Shown here: positions 45,355 through 54,694 of the stretch, piece by piece
Numbering within the stretch: the first letter of the stretch is position 1
Layout of the letters: each line of letters starts with the position of its first letter
DNA from: a virus
IMG/VR virus record: IMGVR_UViG_3300037180_000017
Span: 1-56,476 of that record
Length of the DNA stretch: 56,476 nucleotides
Reading direction: 5' to 3' (one strand)
Notes under the pieces: generated by a model
What the model was told of the DNA's origin: nothing
Databases searched by the model: none
The model's input: only the letters and a program-made list of their open reading frames with translations
Program-made: the position numbers and the translations under genes

Positions 45355-46005
45355 GTGTCAAACCAACTTCTCGTGTTATCTGATGTTTCCCGTTCTTGGA
45401 CAGTGCATGTCCGGGAGTGGAAGTTTTGTCAGAAATGTAAGATCGGCGAATATGCAGATCATCATGTCTTTGCTCGCGGCACATTACCATGCGATGTACT
45501 TTTTCTGGGGGAAGCTCCGGGGCTATCTGAGGATTTACTGGGTTATCCATTCACCGGATTAGCCGGTAAGGTACTGGATGGGTTTATCATCCAGTTAAAA
45601 CTACGCATGCTGGCGAGGAGCCTGGAATATAGCCGATTCCTGGCTGCGGAGAATATATTCAGGTGGGCAATCACCAACACAGTGCTTTGTCAGCCCGTGG
45701 ATGAGAAAGGCGGTCATTTCCGCGAACCCACTGGGCAAGAAAAGGTGCGTTGCCGCCCCCGGCTTGCACATTTCATTGAGGAAGTCGCTCAGCCTAAATT
45801 GGTAGTTTGTATGGGTAGACACGCGGAAACAGAGGCTCTTCTGAATAAGGACGGATGGGCGGGTAAGATTCCATTGGTGAATATCAGACATCCCAGTTAT
45901 ATCACCCGAAACGGATGGCCGACTTCGGGTCGGTCCAAGGAACTGCTATACGCCGATTTAATTAAAGTATCGGATGCTTTGAAACCGATATTGTACAAGG
46001 TGTGA
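45355..46005 (+). CDS. uracil-DNA glycosylase superfamily protein (family 4-like)
   Basis: GTG start, 216 residues. CQKC near residue 25 and later Cys residues could ligand an iron-sulfur cluster. LFLGEAPGLSEDLLGYPFTGLAGKVLD is the GEAPG...G.PF.G.aG..L signature of family 4/5 uracil-DNA glycosylases. ITNTVLCQP and NIRHPSYI are the second and third motifs. The enzyme removes uracil from DNA or may act in phage DNA-modification chemistry. It lies within the replication/repair run. Confidence 0.8.
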   Translation: MSNQLLVLSDVSRSWTVHVREWKFCQKCKIGEYADHHVFARGTLPCDVLFLGEAPGLSEDLLGYPFTGLAGKVLDGFIIQLKLRMLARSLEYSRFLAAENIFRWAITNTVLCQPVDEKGGHFREPTGQEKVRCRPRLAHFIEEVAQPKLVVCMGRHAETEALLNKDGWAGKIPLVNIRHPSYITRNGWPTSGRSKELLYADLIKVSDALKPILYKV

Positions 46006-46023
46006 AATTTAAGACCTTCACCC

Positions 46024-46052
46024 TTGACAGAGCTTCTGGGCTGTGATATATT
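46024..46052 (+). promoter_or_regulatory. strong sigma70-like promoter before the recombination genes
   Basis: TTGACA (46024-46029), 17 bases, TATATT (46047-46052). The half-site GTGTGAAATTT lies upstream (about 46001-46011) and matches half of the 24-bp palindrome at 39968-39991. The leader to ATG 46086 is about 28 bases with GGAGAAG. Confidence 0.85.
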
Positions 46053-46085
46053 GCGACTTTGGACAACTGAAACCCGGAGAAGAAC

Positions 46086-47225
46086 ATGGCCATTGACCTT
46101 CAAAAAGCACTTCGTCTTGACATCCCTCGTAAACGTTTCACGGAGAAAACCGGATATCCCAAGTTCCGTGATTCTGGAAAAGTAGGGGTGTGGAATTTAT
46201 TCCGCGACGGAGTAACTTCCAGCTTTCTTGACCTGTGGATGACGTGCGAAGAGCAGGCTCGACTCGCCTATGTGGAGGGCTGGACCGGGCGGCTGACTCC
46301 GATGGGGATTGCATTTGGATCATGCGTGCATGATTGTCTTTATCGAGGTTATAGCCGCATCATCAAAACGCCGTCGCTCTTGGCCACGTTCCAAACTAAC
46401 TGCGCCGGGCTGGTTAAAGAATGTGAAGTGGCTTGGAAAGCCGAAAGCCCTGACGCCCCTACCGAACAAGTTCAAATCCAAGAACTGGTGTATGGTTATG
46501 CGGAGTGTGTATTGCCGGCTTATTTTCGGCGCTGGGACGGTGATTTCACCGGCAAGTATAGCTTCATGGAGAATCCGTCAATTCATCCCAAGTCGTTTGT
46601 GTCTCTAGAAGAACAATTTAGCGTTCCTTACGTTTATCCGGACGGCGTCATAGTCCCTCTTTGTGGTCAGCGGGATATGGTGTTTACGACCAAGACCGAT
46701 AAAGAGATGATCCAAGACACCAAATGTCTCAGCATCATCAACGATAAAGAGATCATGGACCTCTTCCCGACTGATCTTCAGCAGAACATTTACATGCTGG
46801 CACGAGCTATTGAGACGGGGAAAATGCCCGAGGGATCAGTGAAGAACATTTTGCGTCGTCCAGGCCATCGGCGCAGCAAGAAAGGCGGCATCGAGGAGCC
46901 ACTGCCTCAGTTCTTTGCCCGCATCAAGCAGAGTGTGGACGATGTGAACCAGTGGGATATGAAGGGTGAGGAAACGACTGGATGGTTCGTGCGGTTTAAC
47001 ATGCTGGTGACACCAGACGAAGTGCTGCATTGGAAAGCTACTCGGCTCGATCCGATCATGGACGACCTGCGGATGTGGGCCACCGGCAAGCGGCCACACT
47101 ATCCCAGAGATCGCCATGCGGTGACAAAATACGGTCGGTGCGGCATGTACGGCCCGCTGATTAAGAATGATTTCACGCATGTATATCAACGGTCTAGTCC
47201 GTTCCCGGAACTGGAAGTAGTTTAA
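46086..47225 (+). CDS. PD-(D/E)XK nuclease (Cas4/RecB-like)
   Basis: The 379-residue product has FGSCVHDCLYRGY (His of motif I), VPLCGQRDMVF (Asp of motif II), and MIQDTKCLSI (D-x-K motif III), followed by DLQQNIYMLARAI (Gln-x-x-x-Tyr of motif IV). These are the landmarks of the PDDEXK_1 superfamily. A 5'-3' exonuclease role with the adjacent Sak4-like ATPase is a common phage recombination arrangement. Cys residues around GRCGMYG near the C-terminus may contribute to a metal site as in Cas4. Confidence 0.82.
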   Translation: MAIDLQKALRLDIPRKRFTEKTGYPKFRDSGKVGVWNLFRDGVTSSFLDLWMTCEEQARLAYVEGWTGRLTPMGIAFGSCVHDCLYRGYSRIIKTPSLLATFQTNCAGLVKECEVAWKAESPDAPTEQVQIQELVYGYAECVLPAYFRRWDGDFTGKYSFMENPSIHPKSFVSLEEQFSVPYVYPDGVIVPLCGQRDMVFTTKTDKEMIQDTKCLSIINDKEIMDLFPTDLQQNIYMLARAIETGKMPEGSVKNILRRPGHRRSKKGGIEEPLPQFFARIKQSVDDVNQWDMKGEETTGWFVRFNMLVTPDEVLHWKATRLDPIMDDLRMWATGKRPHYPRDRHAVTKYGRCGMYGPLIKNDFTHVYQRSSPFPELEVV

Positions 47226-47236
47226 CAAGGAGCACC

Positions 47237-47524
47237 ATGTTCATTTGTGTGAAGCACATCGACGTTCGCAAAGAAGACCTTCCCCAGTCAGACGCCTATA
47301 TTCGCGCCGACGAGATCGCCATCATCAACCACGGGACGATCTTGTTGAACGCTCAAGAACGGGAAGGAATGGGAAGACATTTCATTCCGCGGGAAAAGAT
47401 AATCACCAACATTCTGATGAAGAACGGGGCGACAATTCCGGTCGCTGATCCCATCGACCATGTGATGGTGCGGGTTGATAACGTTCTGAAAGCTGCGGGG
47501 ATGTCCGTTGAAAAGAGAGACTAA
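47237..47524 (+). CDS. unknown small protein between nuclease and recombinase
   Basis: The 95-residue product starts MFICVKHIDVRKEDLP, with AAGGAGCACC before ATG. Strand-rich small fold (YIRADEIAIINHGTILLNA; KIITNILMKNGATIPVAD). Its stop overlaps the next start by one base. Related small proteins are often found in this place in recombination operons, but no name can be given. Confidence 0.65.
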   Translation: MFICVKHIDVRKEDLPQSDAYIRADEIAIINHGTILLNAQEREGMGRHFIPREKIITNILMKNGATIPVADPIDHVMVRVDNVLKAAGMSVEKRD

Positions 47525-48459
47525 TGCCACAAGTAACTCGTTCCACCGTCAAGCCGGTTGGGAAATCTGAAGCTCAGATTGTCGTCGCCGATCCTATCAA
47601 GGTCGATTTACTTTCTGGTCCCGAGGAGCGTGCTTGGGGCTTCAACGACATTCATTGCCTGATCGTAGGAGAGCCAGGGAGCGGTAAGACCACTCTCGGC
47701 GCTCAGGAAGAGGGCGTTTTGAGCTTGTCATTCGACCCGGTGAATCCATCATACGATTCATTCTTGGCCCAGCGATACATTCCCAACTGGGATACTCTCG
47801 TGGCCTATCTCACGGGCTTTGAGAAGATCGTTAAAAGCGGTAAGGAATTTCCATGGACCAGGATTCAGATCGACGGATGCGGTGCAATGGCAATGGAATG
47901 TCAGCGATCCGTGCAGAAGAAATACGGAGTCACGCATGTGCGTCATGTGGGCTATGCGGAAGGTTTTGATGTCATGCACTTTGGATTTGCCGATGTAGTT
48001 AATCGCTTCATGGCACTTCCATGCGGGATGTGGTTCATCGCCCATGTGAAGGACAAGGAAATTCAAACCCGCGATGGGCGTAAGCTCGAAAGGGCTTCTC
48101 CAGAAATCAAGGGCAAGATGGAAGGGATATTGGTTTCTCGCTGTCACTTGGTTGTGAACATCGAATATCTGCCGGGCGGCAGTAAGTCCCGAATTGCCAC
48201 GATTCGCGGGGATGAATCTACGGTTGCCAAATGCAACATGGACAGCCGCTTCCTCACGTCCGCATCTCCATACCCGCAATTATCTGGCGGCCGACAGGTC
48301 CAGGAAATCGTGCTTGGCAGCAGCGGACCGAAGGACGCTTGGTTGAAATTTCAACGCGCATTTAACAACCAGCAACAATGGGCGAATTATGATGAGATGA
48401 AGAAAATCGTTGAAATTCAAAAGCAGCGAAAGGAGGCCAAGGCACAACAGCAAACTTAA
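47524..48459 (+). CDS. Sak4-like RecA-fold ATPase (single-strand annealing/recombination)
   Basis: The 311-residue product has Walker A GEPGSGKTT (Lys55), then IQIDGCGAMAM as Walker B-like strand, and WFIAHVKDKEIQTRDG as a later core strand. This is the AAA_24/Sak4 type of phage RecA-like protein. It lies between the exonuclease and an SSB-like gene, the classical trio. The C-terminus is helical and Lys/Gln-rich (KKIVEIQKQRKEAKAQQQ). Confidence 0.82.
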   Translation: MPQVTRSTVKPVGKSEAQIVVADPIKVDLLSGPEERAWGFNDIHCLIVGEPGSGKTTLGAQEEGVLSLSFDPVNPSYDSFLAQRYIPNWDTLVAYLTGFEKIVKSGKEFPWTRIQIDGCGAMAMECQRSVQKKYGVTHVRHVGYAEGFDVMHFGFADVVNRFMALPCGMWFIAHVKDKEIQTRDGRKLERASPEIKGKMEGILVSRCHLVVNIEYLPGGSKSRIATIRGDESTVAKCNMDSRFLTSASPYPQLSGGRQVQEIVLGSSGPKDAWLKFQRAFNNQQQWANYDEMKKIVEIQKQRKEAKAQQQT

Positions 48460-48474
48460 GAATGATGGTTTTAT

Positions 48475-48491
48475 CTCCAAAAATTCTGGAG
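48475..48491 (+). repeat. dispersed near-palindrome, site 22 (exact core)
   Basis: The core CCAAAAATTCTGG is at 48477-48489, in the 141-base gap between the Sak4-like stop and the SSB-like start. Confidence 0.9.
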
Positions 48492-48600
48492 AGGCATTCA
48501 CGTCTCTGGAAGAACGCTAAATTTAAGCGGCTACGTTGCAGCTTGGCGGCTCTGTGGACTAGATGCCAGATGGGATTGTTTTTTCAAGGAACATTGGACA

Positions 48601-49526
48601 TGGCAAAACAACAAACGCCAAAATCGGTGTTCGCCAAGCAGTTGGCGGGCATGAAAGAAACATGGAACAAAACCCGTGGTGAGGCGGCCAAGGGCCGTGT
48701 GGAAGTGCCACTGGGCCGAGGATACATCTGCCGCGTGAAAACGGCTCGGCTTGCGGAATATGATCTCAAGGACGAAGACAATAAGTCAACGGGCGAAAAA
48801 TGCCTTGGCGCATTTTTACAGTTCATCGTTCTCAATGATGATTACGCCGGCGAGTCGATCCCTTCATGGCCCAAGTTCGTGTCGGAAGATCGTGTGGAAG
48901 CGTTTCAGCGCGATCTGGTCGCTTTGGGCGTGGCGATCGAAGATGTTGATATGGATAATCTGGAGACGGTCTTGGCCGAACTCCAGCGCACAAAGCCCGG
49001 TTGCAAAATCGACATTGTTTCCGGTAAATGGGAAAATTCTCGCTTCGTCAACATCAAAACCGGGCTGACCGAAGATCAACTTACGGCGATGGGTCTGAAT
49101 GGTGCATCGGAAAGCGAACCCGAAAGGGAACCGACCGCCCCCGAGCCGGAAACGGTGGAAGCGCCGTCCCCAGCGCCGGCGCGTCGTCGTGCCGCCGCTG
49201 CGCCCACGTCCGCACCCGCACCCGCTACTCAAGTCAGCGGCAAGCCTCCCGGTCGTAGTAAGCCCCCCAATAAACCCGCTCCTGCTCCAGACCCCGACGA
49301 ACCGGAAGAAGTGATTGAAGAAACTGTCGAGGAAGAGCCGGAAACGGTCCAAGAGGAAGCCGAGATCGTTGTCGGTAGCCAAGTACAGTGGCAGTCCAAG
49401 GGCAAGGTCAAGACCGGCGTAGTGGTCAAGATCGACGATGCCAAGGGCTACGTCGTGCGCGAAGACGGCGCAACGACCCAGTATATTATCAAGTTCGACT
49501 GGCCAAGCCTTGCAATCATCAGCTAA
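48601..49526 (+). CDS. SSB-like/DUF669-type protein with a long acidic-Pro linker
   Basis: ATG at 48601 (MAKQQTPKSVFAKQL) follows AAGGAA; the longer frame to 48462 translates the dispersed element and is rejected. 308 residues. The N-terminal 150 residues (YICRVKTARLAEYDLKDEDN; FLQFIVLNDDYAG; CKIDIVSGKWENSRF) have the pattern of phage OB-fold proteins next to Sak4. A Pro/Ala/Glu-rich linker (residues 175-260) follows, then a C-terminal SH3/KOW-like piece (GSQVQWQSKGKVKTGVVVKI). Single-strand DNA binding is inferred. Confidence 0.7.
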
Positions 49527-49542
49527 TTGTAACGCTGCTTGG

Positions 49543-49577
49543 GGCTTCCGGGCTGAATAAGTCCGGGAGCCTCTTTT
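49543..49577 (+). terminator. intrinsic terminator after the SSB-like gene
   Basis: GGCTTCCGG (49543-49551) pairs with CCGGGAGCC (49563-49571) with one G-U pair; TCTTTT follows. It divides the recombination operon from the polymerase operon. Confidence 0.8.
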
Positions 49578-49593
49578 CTGGAAGGATTATATA

Positions 49594-49860
49594 ATGATGA
49601 CAACACTTGAAGCGGTAAGTCATTTCACAGGTGAAGCGAGCAAGATACGAAAGATATTTGCATTAGTGAGATGTGACTGCGGAAAGGAGTTTCATTATCC
49701 GTGGTACACTTCGGTAGTCGTATGTCCTCGTTGTCGTCAGCAAGTCACAAGCTTAACGATGTCAAAACTATTCACTGTGGATGGTGAAAAAGTACCCGAA
49801 TCTACGGGGATGCCTGTGATACCGGCTTTGGAAAACACGCATTTGACATCGACTACATAA
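49594..49860 (+). CDS. zinc-ribbon protein
   Basis: The 88-residue product starts MMTTLEAVSHFTGEAS, with CTGGAAGGA as ribosome binding site. CDCGKEFHYPW and VCPRCRQQV form two Cys pairs about 20 residues apart, a zinc ribbon. Thr-rich tail. No family name is possible. It precedes the polymerase with a gap of 134 bases that holds no other gene. Confidence 0.65.
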   Translation: MMTTLEAVSHFTGEASKIRKIFALVRCDCGKEFHYPWYTSVVVCPRCRQQVTSLTMSKLFTVDGEKVPESTGMPVIPALENTHLTSTT

Positions 49861-49994
49861 GTAGTTACATTGATGTGTCGCACGGAAGGAATCCGAACGT
49901 CGGCAAAACGCTCTGAGCATTTCCGATCACCCGTGCAGGACAATTAAGACGGCGTTAGGGCAATTACGCCCCCGGCCTTACACGGGATGACGCA

Positions 49995-52184
49995 ATGGCG
50001 ATTTTGATTCCAAAGCATCGACACTTCATTGACGGCGCTCGGATATTTTATGACACAGAAACCACAGGAAAGTATGCGTGGAAGGGTGATCGACCTTTTG
50101 CGTTCTCTTTCTATAACGAAGCTGGCGACAGTAAAACATTTGAGTTTGAAGTTGATCCCCTCACACGCAAACCAACAATAGTTCCAAAAATTCTGGAATC
50201 CGTCAAACGTCTCATGGAAGACGATACGGTTGCTAAAGCCGGATTTAACGAACCGTTTGACGCTGCAATGTTGTCGATCCCTCATGGAATCACGGTACGC
50301 GGACGCCGCGACGACGTGATGTGGATGTCTCAGATCTGCAACTCTGCCGAGCATAAACACGCTCTGAAACCCCTTGCCGATAAATACACCAAGAACTTAA
50401 CGGGTGAGCTTCGCCTGGATACTGACGATGAAGAAGAGCTTGGCATCGCGGTTAAGGCTTGCCGATTACAAGTCCGTAAGCTCGGATGGAAGATCGCCAA
50501 GGAAGAAACCGGGGAAGGTAAGGACGACAAGGTTTACAAAGCCGATTACTGGCTTCCTGCCGCCGTATCTCGATTAGCCCCTCCAGAAGTACGTAGACCG
50601 CTTCTGGCACGGTTCCCCAGATTATCCACGCTCGCTAATGTCTATGCAACAAAAGATTCTTTGCGAACAATGCTTCTGTTTTTCATGTTTTGCAATGTCA
50701 TGGATGAGGAAAATTTGTGGGAAGTATATGAGCGGGAAATACGCATGGCCCCGGTAACACAGCGGTCGGAGCGGGTGGGCATGAGAATCTTTCCAGAACG
50801 GTGCGATCTTCTGGGAAGAGAATGTCAGACTCGAATGCGTGATCTTCGCATTGAACTCTCCAGAATTTTTGGAGATTTCAATGCTGAGGTTCCTGGAAGT
50901 CGTATTGCTAAATTCATGCACAGTCCCAAGCCGGATGGTCTTGGTTTGCCGGTTCTATCTCGAACGGAAAAGACCCATGATCCGTCCACAAATAAGCAAA
51001 CTCTTGAGTGGATGATACCGCTCGTGGATGCTGTAACTGGGGAAGATAAAAATCCGCTTCGTAAAAATCTTGAGTTTGATCGTCACAATAAGGTGTGGAA
51101 TCACTACATCCGGAAGTTTCAGTCTCATGCTGTTGCTGACGGGTCGGGACAGTTAATTATTCATACTAACTTTCGACAGATTGGAGCAACTACCGGGCGC
51201 ATGAGCATCAGCGGTATTCCACTTCATCAGATACCTAAACGGGCTAAAGAAGGCGACATAATGAAGCGGGCGAGATATCCGCTTGGACCGCGTAAGGGAT
51301 GTGTGTGGATTCACAACGACTTCAAAAGCATTGAACCGCGTATATTGGCTGAAGAGGCGGACGAGAAAGATATCCTTCGGGTATTTAATGATGGCGAAAT
51401 CTGTAACTCTGTTGAAGGTGGATGGACGCACGACCCGTATGAGATTCTTGTGGATCGTGTAGCCTTTGCGACTAAAAAAACGCGGGAATATCTGGACGGG
51501 TTGTTTGAGGCTCGCGGTGGCGCTCGTCAAGTCTGCAAGATCAACTTCCTTGGATGGACCTATGGAGAGGGGATACGAGCATTGGCTGGTCAGATGGGCT
51601 GCTCTTACGACGAAGCCGCTCAGATTATCCACGCACTTCAAACAGCATTTGGCGGTGTTGGACCGTTCATGCAGCAAATGCAGCGCATCGCAGAACGAGA
51701 TGGATTTATTCGCAACCGCTACGGGCGTAAGTGCATGATTCCGCGACCGGCCCGTATCTGGGATGGTGAGTCGGAGGCGTGGGTCTGGGTCAAGTTCTGG
51801 TACAAAGCAACCAATTATTTAATCCAGGGAACTGCCGCCGATATGTTAAAAGAAGCGGCTATTCGTCTGGGTGGGGAAGCTCGTTATTACGACCGTGGTG
51901 GGACACGGCACGAATGCTCCGGGGGCTATCTCAAAGGCTCTGGTGCTGAAATACTTTTGTATATTCACGATGAGGTCATTACGGAAGTCCCTATCAAGCT
52001 GGCGGTCGGCAATGAGAAATTCGTGCGCGGCATCGGAGACTGTATGGCTGACAACCAAGGACGATTCACCAAGGTTGCAACTCCAGTGGATACTAAGGTG
52101 ACTTGGAACTCGTGGAGCGATCCTGAGCCAGTTGAAACATTATGGGGAGCGTCCAAAGAACAACCTCAGTTAGTGGAGGCGTAA
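49995..52184 (+). CDS. family A DNA polymerase with 3'-5' exonuclease, Leu at position 762
   Basis: The 729-residue product has exonuclease motif I YDTETTG (Asp20, Glu22) and motif II GFNEPFDAAML. Polymerase motif A is HNDFKSIEPRILA (Asp442), motif B RQVCKINFLGWTYG (Arg511, Lys515), motif C YIHDEV (Asp659). It lacks a 5'-3' exonuclease domain, as usual for phage PolA. The residue aligned with E. coli Phe762 is Leu519. Two dispersed elements are embedded in its N-terminal third. It replicates the phage genome together with the adjacent primase-helicase. Confidence 0.93.
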   Translation: MAILIPKHRHFIDGARIFYDTETTGKYAWKGDRPFAFSFYNEAGDSKTFEFEVDPLTRKPTIVPKILESVKRLMEDDTVAKAGFNEPFDAAMLSIPHGITVRGRRDDVMWMSQICNSAEHKHALKPLADKYTKNLTGELRLDTDDEEELGIAVKACRLQVRKLGWKIAKEETGEGKDDKVYKADYWLPAAVSRLAPPEVRRPLLARFPRLSTLANVYATKDSLRTMLLFFMFCNVMDEENLWEVYEREIRMAPVTQRSERVGMRIFPERCDLLGRECQTRMRDLRIELSRIFGDFNAEVPGSRIAKFMHSPKPDGLGLPVLSRTEKTHDPSTNKQTLEWMIPLVDAVTGEDKNPLRKNLEFDRHNKVWNHYIRKFQSHAVADGSGQLIIHTNFRQIGATTGRMSISGIPLHQIPKRAKEGDIMKRARYPLGPRKGCVWIHNDFKSIEPRILAEEADEKDILRVFNDGEICNSVEGGWTHDPYEILVDRVAFATKKTREYLDGLFEARGGARQVCKINFLGWTYGEGIRALAGQMGCSYDEAAQIIHALQTAFGGVGPFMQQMQRIAERDGFIRNRYGRKCMIPRPARIWDGESEAWVWVKFWYKATNYLIQGTAADMLKEAAIRLGGEARYYDRGGTRHECSGGYLKGSGAEILLYIHDEVITEVPIKLAVGNEKFVRGIGDCMADNQGRFTKVATPVDTKVTWNSWSDPEPVETLWGASKEQPQLVEA
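50182..50198 (+). repeat. dispersed near-palindrome, site 23 (exact core, in the polymerase gene)
   Basis: TTCCAAAAATTCTGGAA with core 50184-50196, translated as VPKILE. Confidence 0.92.
50858..50874 (-). repeat. dispersed near-palindrome, site 24 (exact core, in the polymerase gene)
   Basis: The core CCAGAATTTTTGG is at 50860-50872, translated as LSRIFGD in a frame different from the copy at 50184. Confidence 0.92.
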
Positions 52185-52477
52185 TGAGTAAAAACTGCAT
52201 ATCATGTCAGATTAAAAAGCGCCATATTCCGGATCAGTATTGTAAAGAATGTCGTCTATGCCGCGATCTAATGCGTGAACTGGGGTTGTGGCGTATTACA
52301 CCGGATAATTCGATACCGCCCGGCTTTATATCCACCAAATTAGGCATCAAGCTCGATGAAGCTCAATTCATAACGCTTGCGACCGCATTTCGTATTGACT
52401 GCAAACAGCTTTACGTTTTTGTTCCTTTTTCTATGCGATATAGTGGATTCATGGAAAGGACGACCAGTGTTTCTTAA
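52184..52477 (+). CDS. zinc-finger-like small protein
   Basis: ATG overlaps the polymerase stop (TAATG) and gives 97 residues (MSKNCISCQIKKRHI). Two Cys pairs (CISC; CKECRLC) suggest a small zinc site, followed by GFISTKLGIKLDEAQF. No family was recognised; a role with the polymerase is suggested only by coupling. Confidence 0.6.
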   Translation: MSKNCISCQIKKRHIPDQYCKECRLCRDLMRELGLWRITPDNSIPPGFISTKLGIKLDEAQFITLATAFRIDCKQLYVFVPFSMRYSGFMERTTSVS

Positions 52478-52529
52478 TGCCGGAAAGCCGATCGATTTCA
52501 TTCCTTCCCCAGAGGTTATGGTGAAGTGA
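52467..52529 (+). CDS. micro-frame, 20 residues
   Basis: GTG with AAGGACGACC upstream gives MFLNAGKPIDFIPSPE and a short end, overlapping the previous and the next frame by a few bases. Coupling is its only support. Confidence 0.3.
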   Translation: MFLNAGKPIDFIPSPEVMVK

Positions 52530-52600
52530 ACACATATCGGTTTGATGAAAAGCTTAAAGAGTATCGTTACCACGGGAAGCGTCGTATCAAAGAAAGGTAA
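52526..52600 (+). CDS. micro-frame, 24 residues, basic
   Basis: GTG overlaps the preceding stop (GTGA) and gives MNTYRFDEKLKEYRYHG followed by a basic end. Strongly basic and compact, it could be a real small peptide; the evidence is slight. Confidence 0.35.
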   Translation: MNTYRFDEKLKEYRYHGKRRIKER

Positions 52601-52612
52601 TGCGGAGATGTT

Positions 52613-54694
52613 ATGCCGACGACGGAGCGCAGAATGGAAGCAGTTAAAGATTTCCGGGCCACGTTTGAGTGCATGGGTGTTGATCTTGGAGAAGTGATAA
52701 ATGACAATTCCAGATGCGACTGTCCGTTTTGCGGAAAGACGCATCATTTTTATGTAAATGTGGTGACTGGGCAGTATGATTGCAAAGTGTGTTTCCGGGA
52801 AGGGAACGCGTTTACTTTTCTTCGAGAGCTTACCGAGCATTTTGCCGAACTGACTACGCCGGCTAAATATAGAGAGCTTGCTGATGATCGCGGCATTCCC
52901 CCAGAAGCGTTTCCAGAATGGAAAGTTGCATGGAATCCGCTCACTAAAGAGTGGTTGATTCCCGTTTATAACGAGAAGGAAACTGTCCGGGATGTTCAGC
53001 GGTGGTCTGGAAAAAACACCATTGCAACAGACGGATGCACATTACAACTTGGGGGTTTGTGGTCGCTCACTCACGCAAAAGATGTTCGCAAGCGACGGAC
53101 CTTCCTTTGCGAAGGCGCGTGGGATGGGATTGCTCTAAAGTGGTTGCTGAAAGAGTGCGGATCATCCGATGTGGTTGTGTGGTGCCCGGGGGCTGGATCG
53201 TTGAAAAAAGAATGGGTAGGCTGGTTTCGTGATCTGGACGTGGTGTGGATGTTCGACAACGATCAAGCGGGCGATACAGGATCATTGAAAGGGTCGGAGA
53301 AGCTAAATGGTGTCGCTCGCCGACAAAGTTTTCTGTCTTGGCCTGAAACGAAGCCTAAAGGTTGGGATATTCGGGATCATATCAAGGATGGGTTGGAAAA
53401 GCGGTTTGACCCAAGGATGATCTTGACTGATCTTGAAGCATTGATTGGCCCGCAGCATCGCCGAGCTTTGTCTGAAGGTAATCCTCGAACTGTGGCGACG
53501 GCTTCTCGATTGGATTCAGAGATTGGATCGCCATGTACATTCAGCGAAGTGCTGTCTGTATTCAAAAAATGGGTATACCCCATGAGTCGGGATTTCATGG
53601 ACTGTCTGGCAACGGCCTTGGCCGTATCTTTGGGGGGGAATTTACCGGGCGTTCCGCTCTGGTTTTATATGATCGCCCCAGCAAGCAGCGGCAAGTCAAA
53701 GATTCTCTGCTCCATGATCAAATCCCCTAAATGTTCGTTTCACTCCACGTTCAAAGCTACGTCTCTAGTGTCTGGATTCGTGCGTGATCCTGATCCTTCT
53801 TTACTTCCCCGGCTCAATGGATTGACCGCGATTCTGAAAGATGGCACGGAGATTTTGGGGTTGAAGCCAGATGAGCGCAAAGAGCTTTATGCTACGCTTC
53901 GTGGTGCTTTTGACGGGCGCGTGGATCGTCCTTATGGGAACGCCATCACAAGAACATATGATAATTTGAAATTCAACATGCTTATTGGGACCACTCCTGC
54001 TGTGCGAGCGGACAGCGAAGCGAGCCGGGGAGAGCGGTTCTTGAACATCGAACTTCGGGAGACAGTCGATAATATTAAAGAGACGACATACAAGGTACTC
54101 CAAAACCAAGCATACACCCTTCAGATGGAACAAGAACTGACAGACGTGGTTGCTCGATTTCTAAATCGAGATGTTTCCCAGGAACTTCTTCCGAAAGTGC
54201 CCGATAATTATGTTCACCGTATTGTGGCCATGTCTCAACTAATCGCGCTGATGAGAGCGCAAGTGGAACGTAATCCGCGGAACAACGTCATTCTCTATCG
54301 CGCCGGCGCTGAACTACCGTATCGAGTCGCCAGTCAGCTTCAAATCTACGCTCAGCTACTTGCGATCGTGTATGCGAAAGTAGTCGTCGGCGACGATATC
54401 ATGCGGTTGCTCCGCAAGGTCATGGCCGATACTTGTGTGGGGTTCCATGTAGATATTCTCAAGAGTCTGATCCGTAACAAGAATGAGATGATGACGCCGG
54501 CCGATCTTTGTAAGACCAGTCGCATGACCTATGAGACTCTAAACATGCGTCTCGCGGACATGGCCGAGCTAGGCATTGTGAGTAAAATTATCGTGCCTTC
54601 ATCTTCTGGAAAGGGATGGGGATCGGAAAGATATCTTCTGACCGACCATGTGATGAATCTCTGGAAGCAGGCCGAAGATGGAATCCCACGCTGA
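52613..54694 (+). CDS. primase-helicase (zinc finger, TOPRIM, P-loop ATPase)
   Basis: The 693-residue product has an N-terminal zinc finger (Cys37/Cys40 and Cys57/Cys60). The TOPRIM primase core follows: FLCEGAWDGIAL with Glu167, and WMFDNDQAGD with Asp215/Asp217. From about residue 345 a helicase-type ATPase begins, with Walker A APASSGKSKIL (Lys361). MLIGTTPAVRADSEASRGERFL resembles the sensor/arginine region. The order primase then helicase in one chain is typical of phage replication modules beside PolA. The product primes and unwinds the fork. Confidence 0.85.
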   Translation: MPTTERRMEAVKDFRATFECMGVDLGEVINDNSRCDCPFCGKTHHFYVNVVTGQYDCKVCFREGNAFTFLRELTEHFAELTTPAKYRELADDRGIPPEAFPEWKVAWNPLTKEWLIPVYNEKETVRDVQRWSGKNTIATDGCTLQLGGLWSLTHAKDVRKRRTFLCEGAWDGIALKWLLKECGSSDVVVWCPGAGSLKKEWVGWFRDLDVVWMFDNDQAGDTGSLKGSEKLNGVARRQSFLSWPETKPKGWDIRDHIKDGLEKRFDPRMILTDLEALIGPQHRRALSEGNPRTVATASRLDSEIGSPCTFSEVLSVFKKWVYPMSRDFMDCLATALAVSLGGNLPGVPLWFYMIAPASSGKSKILCSMIKSPKCSFHSTFKATSLVSGFVRDPDPSLLPRLNGLTAILKDGTEILGLKPDERKELYATLRGAFDGRVDRPYGNAITRTYDNLKFNMLIGTTPAVRADSEASRGERFLNIELRETVDNIKETTYKVLQNQAYTLQMEQELTDVVARFLNRDVSQELLPKVPDNYVHRIVAMSQLIALMRAQVERNPRNNVILYRAGAELPYRVASQLQIYAQLLAIVYAKVVVGDDIMRLLRKVMADTCVGFHVDILKSLIRNKNEMMTPADLCKTSRMTYETLNMRLADMAELGIVSKIIVPSSSGKGWGSERYLLTDHVMNLWKQAEDGIPR

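Noticed and set aside
47524-48459. ParA partner for the ParB-like protein
   Set aside because: The Walker A and downstream strands match a Sak4/RecA-type recombination ATPase, not the deviant Walker motif of ParA. It lies in a recombination operon.
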